Shown here: positions 6,129-12,023 of the stretch, piece by piece
Layout of the letters: every line of letters begins with the position of its first letter
Numbering within the stretch: the first letter of the stretch is position 1
NCBI GenBank assembly: GCA_938004075.1
Contig: CALKWP010000145.1
Location: 1 to 12,023, forward strand
DNA: 12,023 bases
Reading direction: 5' to 3'
DNA from: an uncultured Methanomassiliicoccales archaeon
GTDB taxonomy: Archaea; Thermoplasmatota; Thermoplasmata; SG8-5
Position numbers and translations under genes: made by a program
Notes under the pieces: generated by a model
Seen by the model: the letters and a program-made list of their open reading frames with translations, nothing else
The model's database searches: none
Told to the model about the DNA's origin: nothing

Positions 6129-6776
6129 CTATTCAGGCATATATCTTAATCGTATGAGAAATCCATCCAGGTCGTTCACAGCATCGAAAATGTGCTCTGC
6201 GCCCGCTTCTGCCATCTCTCCTCTCTTCCCCAGGCCCCAGGTCACACCCACTGCCATAACGCCTGCCGCTTTGGCTGCCATGATGTCGTACTTGGTGTCG
6301 CCGACCATTACGGCAGAACCAGGCTGAACATTCAAAGCCTGGCAGGTCGTAAGAATGTGAAGGGCGGATGGCTTCGGCTCGGGCGTATCATCGGCTCCTA
6401 TTATGGCATCGAAAAAACCAAGGATTCCCATGCCATCAAGTACCACTCTGGAGACAGCGCCTCTTCTCATCGTGGCAGTAGCTATCAGAAAACCTGAATT
6501 GCGAAGCGCTTTCAGCATTTCAGGCACGCCATCAAAGCACTTCAGGTCCTGCATGTATGTACTGGTCTGCAGCTCGATGTAGCGATTCATAACCTCCGGC
6601 TTGTTGGCGCCTCTCTTTTCAAGTATTAGAGCCAGCCCCATCCCTATCATTGGGTACAATTCTTCGGCCCCGAATGGCTCGTATCCGAAGTCCTGGAGGG
6701 CGGTGTTGAAGCAGCGAAGTATCATAGCTTTTGAATCCAGGAGCGTTCCGTCCAGGTCGAATATTACTGCGTCCAT
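6129..6776 (-). CDS. HAD-family hydrolase, phosphoglycolate-phosphatase-like
   Basis: 215 residues with the full HAD core: nucleophile and acid DLDGTLLDS (D7 and D9), motif II threonine in LIATATMRRG (about 98-106), motif III lysine in PEPKPSAL (K135), and motif IV GDTKYD (D160 and D164) for Mg2+. The helical cap after motif I (about 15-80) is the small C1 type of the Gph, PpaX and beta-phosphoglucomutase group, so the likely reaction is dephosphorylation of a small phospho-metabolite such as 2-phosphoglycolate. The substrate is not determinable. Motif II (TMRRG rather than TNKxxG) is slightly unusual. No ribosome site is seen. A weak AT box (about 6799-6807, minus strand) would give a leaderless start at 6776. 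It converges on ftsZ2 across the T-rich terminator. Confidence 0.88.
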   Translation of the reverse strand: MDAVIFDLDGTLLDSKAMILRCFNTALQDFGYEPFGAEELYPMIGMGLALILEKRGANKPEVMNRYIELQTSTYMQDLKCFDGVPEMLKALRNSGFLIATATMRRGAVSRVVLDGMGILGFFDAIIGADDTPEPKPSALHILTTCQALNVQPGSAVMVGDTKYDIMAAKAAGVMAVGVTWGLGKRGEMAEAGAEHIFDAVNDLDGFLIRLRYMPE

Positions 6777-6894
6777 GATGCCTGGATGAATACACTATCT
6801 GATAAGGATTGCGGCTCCTCATTTTTTGAAAACGGTGGCGCGCAAGCCTGCATTTTCCATTAGAGTATCTGAATTCAATTCGTGAGTAGCAAAT

Positions 6895-6930
6895 CCTTAT
6901 TAACCACGAGGCAATACACGGTTCAGGTGA
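6895..6930 (+). promoter_or_regulatory. promoter and ribosome site of the DUF5679 gene
   Basis: CTTATTAA (6895-6902) is a TATA-like box and AGGTGA (6925-6930) a ribosome site 6 nt before ATG 6937. The rest of the divergent gap 6777-6894 shows nothing else convincing. Confidence 0.5.
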
Positions 6931-6936
6931 ACTAAA

Positions 6937-7077
6937 ATGCCAGAAGGTTACTGCGTAAAGTGCAAAAAGAAGGTAGAGATAAAGGACGCCAAGAAGATCA
7001 CGATGAAGAACGGAAAGCCAGCCACCCAGGGCAAGTGCCCGAAGTGCAACACAAAAGTCTTCAGGATCGGCGCTTAA
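6937..7077 (+). CDS. DUF5679 zinc-ribbon miniprotein
   Basis: A 46-residue protein. It starts MPEGYCVKCKKKVEI and ends CPKCNTKVFRIGA, with two CxxC knuckles (C6/C9 and C36/C39) that should bind one zinc ion. Between them lies a very basic stretch with ITMKNGKPATQG. This pattern matches the DUF5679 family of small archaeal zinc ribbons, whose function is unknown; the high lysine content and ribbon fold suggest nucleic-acid or ribosome binding (inference). AGGTGA sits 6 nt upstream and a strong hairpin terminator follows, so it is a stand-alone, probably well-expressed gene. The two knuckles, ribosome site and terminator all argue that it is real despite its size. Confidence 0.88.
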   Translation: MPEGYCVKCKKKVEIKDAKKITMKNGKPATQGKCPKCNTKVFRIGA

Positions 7078-7093
7078 TTATTTCTATCAAACG

Positions 7094-7124
7094 ACGCTGC
7101 CTTCTTCAAGGCAGCGTTACTTTT
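7094..7124 (+). terminator. 10-bp hairpin terminator after the DUF5679 gene
   Basis: ACGCTGCCTT (7094-7103) pairs perfectly with AAGGCAGCGT (7108-7117) around a CTTC loop, followed by TACTTTT (7118-7124). It lies 17 bases after the stop and upstream of the PadR promoter. It looks like an intrinsic terminator, though archaea do not usually need the stem, so it may instead stabilise the short mRNA. Confidence 0.65.
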
Positions 7125-7178
7125 CCCTTTGTTTTGAATCAATTTCTCATGAATCTCATTGTCTTTTTGAGGGAAAAC

Positions 7179-7187
7179 CTTTATATC
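7179..7187 (+). promoter_or_regulatory. TATA box of the PadR-ABC operon
   Basis: CTTTATATC centred at about 7183, preceded by a purine run (GGGAAAA, BRE-like). Transcription is predicted from about 7209-7213, that is, at or just before ATG 7213, so the padR message is leaderless. The box overlaps the first 15-bp repeat. Confidence 0.65.
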
Positions 7188-7230
7188 GAAGTCCGATATA
7201 TCGATATTCGACATGTCGAAATCCGATATA
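7186..7230 (+). repeat. three tandem 15-bp repeats, putative PadR operator
   Basis: Copies at 7186-7200 (TCGAAGTCCGATATA), 7201-7215 (TCGATATTCGACATG) and 7216-7230 (TCGAAATCCGATATA); consensus TCGAWRTYCGAYATR. Each copy is itself a near-palindrome TCGA..TNCGA. The junctions create perfect palindromes ATATCGATAT (7198-7207) and TTCGACATGTCGAA (7207-7220). The array runs from the TATA box through the predicted transcription start into the first codons of the PadR gene, an ideal place for autorepression. Confidence 0.7.
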
Positions 7231-7545
7231 TTAAATAATGAATTTGCCAGGGACTTTCGCACCGGCCTGCTGAAGCTATTCATACTGAAGATGCTGGCAA
7301 GGGATGAAATGCATGGCTACGCCATCATGGCACGCATAGAGGAACTCAGCGGCTGGAAGCCCAGTCCTGGATCCATGTATCCCTCATTGGCCAATCTACA
7401 TGCAGCCCGTTTGATCAGCTTCAAAGTCGTGAAAATGAAGAAGGTATTTTCAATCACCAAGAAAGGCCGGGAATATGTCGCGATTCTGGATGCGAATTTC
7501 GAGAATGGATTGAATGAGATTCACAGATTATACAAGGAACTTTAA
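7213..7545 (+). CDS. PadR-family winged-helix transcriptional regulator
   Basis: 110 residues, typical of short PadR proteins (subfamily with a single C-terminal helix for dimerisation). It shows FRTGLLKLFILKML (helix 1, about 15-28), MHGYAIMARIEE (33-44), the hallmark PSPGSMYPSLANLHAARLI (50-68, recognition helix), the wing VKMKKVFSITKKGREYV (73-89), and a final amphipathic helix. PadR proteins are usually repressors that bind palindromic operators and respond to small toxic or phenolic ligands; members near ABC exporter genes control them. ATG 7213 lies inside a palindrome of the 15-bp repeat array, and with the TATA box 26-30 bases upstream the message is leaderless. AAGGAGG overlapping its stop drives the next gene, so all three genes form one operon. 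Confidence 0.9.
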   Translation: MSKSDILNNEFARDFRTGLLKLFILKMLARDEMHGYAIMARIEELSGWKPSPGSMYPSLANLHAARLISFKVVKMKKVFSITKKGREYVAILDANFENGLNEIHRLYKEL

Positions 7546-7559
7546 GGAGGAAAAACCAC

Positions 7560-8273
7560 ATGAACGAGATAATGGTAGAGGCAAAGGGTCTGACGAAACA
7601 GTACAAGATTGGCCAGGTTGAGGTAAACGCATTGCGAGGCGTGGATCTCACCGTGAGGAAGGGGGACATGATAGCGATTATGGGCCCTTCCGGGTGCGGC
7701 ACAACAACGCTGCTGAACATGCTTTCCGGATTGGATGAACCCACTTCCGGCACTGTGAAGATAGAGGGGAATGACTTGAGCCAGATGTCGGATAACAAGA
7801 AGACAGAGCACCGGGCGAAGCGCATGGGATTCATCTTCCAGTTCTACAATCTGCTTCCAGTTCTCACTGCGGTCGAGAATGTGGAGATGCCTCTGCTGGT
7901 GTCCGGTACACCAGCAAAGGAAGCCAGAGAACAGGCCATCGAGATAATGAACATCGTCGGCCTTGAGAAGGTTATTCACAGCAAGCCCGGCGCCCTCAGC
8001 GGCGGCGAGAGGCAGCGCGTGACCATCGCCCGTGCGCTCATAAACAAACCCGCCATCATCTGGGGCGACGAGCTCACCGGCGACCTTGATGATGAAACTG
8101 CGAACACGATTATGGACCTGGTCGCAAGGCTGAGGAAGGAAACGCAGGCGACATTCGTCATTGTCACCCACAATCCGGAGGTAGGCAAGCGTGCCGATAA
8201 GATCATGTTCATGAGAAGCGGCCAGTTCGTCCGGGAAGAGATAAATGTCCCAACCGTCGGAAAGAAGGCCTGA
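7560..8273 (+). CDS. MacB/LolD-type ABC transporter ATPase with altered Walker A
   Basis: 237 residues, full length for the family that powers FtsX-type permeases. The start is set by AAGGAGG (7544-7550), 9 nt before the ATG. Motifs: Walker A at 42-49, Q-loop Q94 in FIFQFYNLLP, signature LSGGERQRV (146-154), Walker B PAIIWGDE with D170 and E171, H-loop H204. Two oddities: Walker A reads GPSGCGTTT, with Thr48 (ACA, 7701-7703) where Lys is near-invariant, and the segment after Walker B reads DELTGDLD with Leu172 (CTC, 8073-8075) where DEPTG is usual. All other motifs are intact, so this is not a decayed gene. As these ATPases work as homodimers, both sites would lack the lysine. A sequencing or assembly error, or a non-canonical ATPase, are the alternatives. 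Confidence 0.92.
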   Translation: MNEIMVEAKGLTKQYKIGQVEVNALRGVDLTVRKGDMIAIMGPSGCGTTTLLNMLSGLDEPTSGTVKIEGNDLSQMSDNKKTEHRAKRMGFIFQFYNLLPVLTAVENVEMPLLVSGTPAKEAREQAIEIMNIVGLEKVIHSKPGALSGGERQRVTIARALINKPAIIWGDELTGDLDDETANTIMDLVARLRKETQATFVIVTHNPEVGKRADKIMFMRSGQFVREEINVPTVGKKA

Positions 8274-8285
8274 GAGGTGATTTGA

Positions 8286-11200
8286 ATGGAGACATCCGAG
8301 CTTTACCTTCCAATCACCGTGCTTGGCATAATCATTTTCATGCTCATATTGGGCCTCAGCAACAAGGTCATCGCCAAGATCGGCCTGAGAAACTTCTACA
8401 GGCACAAGGGCCATGCCGCAATCTCCATTGCCGGACTTCTAGTGGGCACCTCCATCATCTGCGCCTCAATGGTAGTTGGCGATTCTATTGAGTATTACAT
8501 AGTTGAGGAGACTTATGAGGAACTCCAATTTGTAGACATGGTCGTGGACGGGGACAACAACGCGCTTTTCAATTACTCCATATACACTGCGCTTGAATCG
8601 GACACGAACCTGGCTGGATTGATAGATGGGATCTCTCCCATCCTAGTGAAATCGGTTACAGTCAGACATACTGGAACCCAGCAATTTGAACCAACAGTAA
8701 GCATCATCGGATTCGATGCGAAGATTGACCGGCCCTTCGGAAATTTCATCATCGATTCCGTGGATAGAACAGAGGTTACCGGAGAAGATATGGGGCCGGA
8801 AGATGCGTACATCAACAGAGCACTGGCAGACAGTCTCGGAGCCTCCCGCGGAGACGTTCTCTCGCTCACATACTCAGTTGGCTCATATCCTTTCACCACC
8901 ACCGTGGCGAGGAATATCACAATCTCTGAGATTCTGGCTGATGAGGGCAAAACCCTTTACAGTCCAGGCTCGGGAATGAGTTTCGAGACCTATAACATCT
9001 TCATGGACCTTGACTCGGTCCAGACCATGTTCAACCAGCCGAACATGATTTCCCATGTCAAGATTTCCAACAATGGCGGCATTGAGGATGGAGCCGACGG
9101 AAGCGATGAATCGAAAGTTGCAATAACTAACGCGCTAAAGGGGTTAAAGTTCCAGAGCACGGACATCCTGCCTATATACATGCCAAACCAGACCTATGTC
9201 CAGCTGTCGAATGTCAATGCGGATTCGAGTTCACTTTCCATCCTCCTCAACGGAGCGCCGATGCTCCCTTCCGAATACATGCTGAATGCCGAATCCGGAA
9301 CAGTCATTCTTTTCACTCCGCTTCAGCCCGGGAATGTTCTGATCGCGAGCTATGATTTTTCATATTCGCTGGGCGTCAGCGCGGTGAAGCAGAATGGGCT
9401 TGATGCGGCAAAGCTGCTCAATGACTTGATTTCAACATTCCTGACCATATTCGGCAGCTTCGCCATAATCGCCGGTGTCATTCTGATAATCAACATCTTC
9501 ACCATGCTGGCCGAGGAGAGGAAATCCGAACTTGGAATGGCCCGCGCCGTGGGCATGAAGCGGCGACATCTGATGCAATCCTTCCTGTTCGAAGGACTGG
9601 CCTATGGCAGTGTCGCCAGCGCGCTCGGGACTGTTCTGGGCATGGGTGTCGGCCTTGCTCTGATTTACATGGTGAATAACTTCATGGATTTCCTGGGCAT
9701 TGAACTCCCAATACATTTCAATCTGTTCAGTCTAGTTAGCGCTTTCTCCCTCGGCTTCATAATCACATTCGGAACCATCCTCCTGACCAGCTGGAAGATA
9801 AGCAAACTCAACATCATCCAGGCAATAAGAGGAATTGAAGAACCGGCGCAGAACAGGAAAAAGCTTCTGATGCCGCTCTTTGGAGCTTTGCTCCTGGCAG
9901 CAGGTGCTCTGGTGTACTACCTGTACCCGGACGACCTGATTGTCAAGCTCATCGCGCCATCAGGGATGATCACAGGAATCGCAATGCTGCTGTGGCGCTG
10001 GATAGGCAACAGGGCTGCCATCACATCGGCGAGCCTCGGCGTGTTCATCTACACTTACTATGCAATCCGAACATACTTCGGGGATGCGCAGGACAACATG
10101 GACATACTGTTCGTTTTCTCCGGCGTGCTGATTGTTCTCAGCATAGTCCTGCTGATAATGTACAACTCCGGGCCGGTCATCATGGCCATAACAGGCACCT
10201 TCGGCCGTGTTAAAGCCTGGAGGCCGACAATAATGACTGCGGTCTCATACCCGTTGACCAAGAAATTCAGGACAGGCATGAGCGTCGGAATGTTTGCTCT
10301 CGTGGTTTACATGATCGTCATGCTTTCAGTGTTCTCAAACATGTTTGTCATCGACGTGGAAGAGGAGACTATAAAGCAGGGCGGCGGATTTGACATAATC
10401 GCGGACGGCCAGTACTCGGTTCCAGACATCACACAAACAATTGATCCCCTAACAAACACCACAATTGCCTCGTCGGCGCTCACCAATAACATTACCCGAT
10501 ACACGAACATCATGTGGACTTATAGCCCGAAACTGAATAATACAAACGTATCCGAATCATCCGGTTTCGGAAACATGGGTGATGGAGAGGGCATGGGAGG
10601 CATGTTCTCCGGCATCCAGGTACTTGGCATTGACTCTTCGTTCTACACTGGCTCAAGCTTCATGTTCACCAACACGCTCGATGGATTCTCCACCGACCAG
10701 GAAGTATGGGAAAGCGTCATGGCAACCGGCTCAAGGGACGTTGTCATCAGTTCTCTCTATTCCATGTTCCTGAGGATTGAGGTAGGTCATCAAATTACAA
10801 TGGACAACATCCTCGGAATGACAAGCCAGGAATTCAGGGTCGTGGGAGTGCTCGACAATTCCATGATGCAGATGATGGGCGTATTCATGTCCAAGGATAC
10901 CCTTGCCCAGACGTTCCACTTCCCAATGATGCCAGGTGAACTGAACAAGAATGTTCTCCTCTTTGATTTGAAAAGCGGGTATGATGCCGCTTCAACGGCA
11001 AGAGCCCTTGAAAGGGATTATGCCGCCGTTGGAATGAACACCATCATTGTCAGGGATGTCGCCCAGACGACACTGGAGACCACAAGCTCGATATTCGTGC
11101 TTTTCGAACTCTACCTTGACATGGGCCTTGTAGTTGGCGTTGCCGGCCTCGGCATAATAACGATACGCTCGGTGGTGGAACGCACCCCTGAGATTGGCAT

Positions 11201-11495
11201 CATGAGGTCGCTGGGATTCAAGCGGAAGAACGTGAGGAACTCCTTCCTCATCGAGATACTGTTCGTGGCGACCATGGGCGTGCTCATCGGCATCGTTACC
11301 GGCGTGATGATTTCGCATGAGATATTCAATGTGATGGTCAGCGGCTTCGGCGGCGATATTGAATTCACAATTCCCTGGCTGAAGATTGCGTATGTGACTG
11401 CGATTGCATATATCGCCACCATTCTCTGCACGATAATCCCGGCACAGAACGCTTCGAAGATATCCCCGGCAGAGGCACTGAGATACGTCGGATGA
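8286..11495 (+). CDS. large FtsX/MacB-type ABC permease, duplicated FtsX domains
   Basis: 1069 residues, starting 12 bp after the ATPase stop with GAGGTGA (8274-8280) 5 nt before the ATG. Order: helix at 8-25; LRNFYRHKGHAAISIAGLLVG and helix 43-64; extracellular domain 67-380; FtsX core helices about 384-407, 434-465 and 478-503; a connector of about four helices (528-634); a second FtsX module with helix 667-688, extracellular domain 690-930, and helices about 932-960, 988-1010 and 1033-1052. The cytoplasmic coupling motifs are MLAEERKSELGMARAVGMKRR (407-427) and VVERTPEIGIMRSLGFKRK (963-981). Such permeases act as mechanotransmitters or exporters driven by a dimeric ATPase. One chain supplies both halves. 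The substrate is unknown. Unusual parts are a beta-rich insert (about 295-360) and a Gly/Met-rich loop (762-776). Confidence 0.92.
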   Translation: METSELYLPITVLGIIIFMLILGLSNKVIAKIGLRNFYRHKGHAAISIAGLLVGTSIICASMVVGDSIEYYIVEETYEELQFVDMVVDGDNNALFNYSIYTALESDTNLAGLIDGISPILVKSVTVRHTGTQQFEPTVSIIGFDAKIDRPFGNFIIDSVDRTEVTGEDMGPEDAYINRALADSLGASRGDVLSLTYSVGSYPFTTTVARNITISEILADEGKTLYSPGSGMSFETYNIFMDLDSVQTMFNQPNMISHVKISNNGGIEDGADGSDESKVAITNALKGLKFQSTDILPIYMPNQTYVQLSNVNADSSSLSILLNGAPMLPSEYMLNAESGTVILFTPLQPGNVLIASYDFSYSLGVSAVKQNGLDAAKLLNDLISTFLTIFGSFAIIAGVILIINIFTMLAEERKSELGMARAVGMKRRHLMQSFLFEGLAYGSVASALGTVLGMGVGLALIYMVNNFMDFLGIELPIHFNLFSLVSAFSLGFIITFGTILLTSWKISKLNIIQAIRGIEEPAQNRKKLLMPLFGALLLAAGALVYYLYPDDLIVKLIAPSGMITGIAMLLWRWIGNRAAITSASLGVFIYTYYAIRTYFGDAQDNMDILFVFSGVLIVLSIVLLIMYNSGPVIMAITGTFGRVKAWRPTIMTAVSYPLTKKFRTGMSVGMFALVVYMIVMLSVFSNMFVIDVEEETIKQGGGFDIIADGQYSVPDITQTIDPLTNTTIASSALTNNITRYTNIMWTYSPKLNNTNVSESSGFGNMGDGEGMGGMFSGIQVLGIDSSFYTGSSFMFTNTLDGFSTDQEVWESVMATGSRDVVISSLYSMFLRIEVGHQITMDNILGMTSQEFRVVGVLDNSMMQMMGVFMSKDTLAQTFHFPMMPGELNKNVLLFDLKSGYDAASTARALERDYAAVGMNTIIVRDVAQTTLETTSSIFVLFELYLDMGLVVGVAGLGIITIRSVVERTPEIGIMRSLGFKRKNVRNSFLIEILFVATMGVLIGIVTGVMISHEIFNVMVSGFGGDIEFTIPWLKIAYVTAIAYIATILCTIIPAQNASKISPAEALRYVG

Positions 11496-11498
11496 TGC

Positions 11499-12023
11499 TC
11501 ATTCCATCATGCGCTTGAACAGCGCGGAACAGAGCAGCACCAGCGCTACAAGGTATGCTGCCAGCACTGCCAGGTCCAGCGGCGCGCCCGAAAGGTCGCC
11601 GGTCACCATCAAGCCCCTGAGTAGATCCACGCCGTAGGTAAGCGGGTTGATTCTCGCAAACCATTGCAGGTACCAGGGCATCCATGTGACTGGGTATAGC
11701 GCGCTGCTTGTGAAGAACAGCGGCAGAGTGAGAAGCTGGCCGAATCCCATTACTCTCTCCCTGGTCCGGAATATCGTGGCGAATAGGATGGATATCCCCG
11801 CCGATACCGCAGATATCAATATGACCACCGGAAAAACCATCAGGATGTAGAGCGGGTTGTTGTACAGGTCAATGTCCATAAAGCCAGTGCTGAGGACCAG
11901 AATGATGCATATCACAACAACCGCCTGGGCGAGAGCCCTGACGCTTGCGGAGAAGCATTTTCCAAGGACCAGCGAGATGCGGGAGGCCGGAGCCACAAGT
12001 AGCTTTGCCAGGTTGCCGGAGTC
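11499..12023 (-). CDS. ABC-2 type transporter permease, C-terminal part (5' end outside window)
   Basis: The minus-strand frame is open from the window edge. It begins DSGNLAKLLVAPASRIS, matching the conserved cytoplasmic segment of ABC-2 (DrrB-like) permeases, so the GTG at 11996 is internal and the gene starts beyond 12023. 174 residues are visible. Hydrophobic segments follow at about 30-46, 56-80, 90-112 and 150-166 of the visible part, with ERVMGFGQLLTLPLFFTSSALYP and the family's NPLTYGVDLLRGLM motif before the last helix. Its ATPase partner is expected next to it, outside the window. It converges with the FtsX permease gene with 3 bp between stop codons, so it belongs to a separate exporter operon. 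Confidence 0.88.
   Translation of the reverse strand, partial: DSGNLAKLLVAPASRISLVLGKCFSASVRALAQAVVVICIILVLSTGFMDIDLYNNPLYILMVFPVVILISAVSAGISILFATIFRTRERVMGFGQLLTLPLFFTSSALYPVTWMPWYLQWFARINPLTYGVDLLRGLMVTGDLSGAPLDLAVLAAYLVALVLLCSALFKRMME

Noticed and set aside
7560..8273. Calling the ABC ATPase a pseudogene because of the missing Walker A lysine
   Set aside because: The frame, length, ribosome site, Q-loop, signature, Walker B acid residues and H-loop are all intact and the operon is well formed.
7542..8414. 290-codon minus-strand ORF opposite the ABC ATPase
   Set aside because: It lies antisense to an unmistakable ATPase gene, and its His-rich translation is typical of a shadow frame.
11496..12023. 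ABC-2 permease as part of the PadR-regulated operon
   Set aside because: It is on the opposite strand and convergent, so it cannot be co-transcribed with the PadR-ATPase-FtsX genes.
1..12023. CRISPR arrays, tRNA/rRNA genes, insertion sequences or attachment sites
   Set aside because: No regularly spaced long repeats, no cloverleaf or rRNA-like segments, and no transposase or integrase reading frames were seen; the only repeats are the short ones listed.

Overview
The window reads as a chromosomal segment of a euryarchaeon, most likely an uncultured member of Thermoplasmatota. This is inferred from gene content, since no rRNA or tRNA is present. The signs are TATA-box promoters about 26 nt upstream of (near-)leaderless starts mixed with GGTGA-type ribosome sites, an FtsZ2-type tubulin next to a ribbon-helix-helix (RHH) protein, a DUF5679 zinc ribbon, and a PUA-PAPS reductase-ferredoxin fusion. 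Genes are compact, with two tail-to-tail pairs only 3 bp apart.

Layout. (1) 3-1533: the 3' part of a PUA/PP-loop/ferredoxin sulfonucleotide-reductase-like gene, coupled to a two-helix membrane protein. (2) 1729-3211: an unrecognised soluble protein, a four-helix membrane protein and a DUF2834 membrane protein, each with its own apparent promoter. (3) 3215-4216, minus strand: a double GNAT acetyltransferase. (4) 4346-6086: a probable cell-division unit made of a promoter with an operator-like array of CAGAC half-sites, a tandem RHH regulator (CdrS/CdrL-like), about 200 bases of GC-rich hairpin-forming non-coding sequence, ftsZ2, and a repetitive pyrimidine-rich terminator. (5) 6129-6776, minus strand: a HAD phosphatase. 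(6) 6937-7077: a 46-residue DUF5679 zinc ribbon followed by a hairpin terminator. (7) 7179-11495: a PadR regulator, ABC ATPase and giant FtsX/MacB-type permease operon whose promoter holds three 15-bp tandem repeats running into the start codon. (8) 11499 to the end, minus strand: the C-terminal part of an ABC-2 permease from a second exporter.

How the genes work together. The RHH-ftsZ2 unit resembles the haloarchaeal cdrS-cdrL-ftsZ2 arrangement, in which RHH proteins control division. The PadR-ATPase-permease set looks like a self-regulated export or envelope system. Its ATPase has lost the Walker A lysine (GPSGCGTTT) and the proline of the Walker B/D-loop region, which is the most surprising protein-level feature here. 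The most promising undescribed element is the structured segment between the RHH gene and ftsZ2, a candidate leader RNA or small RNA.
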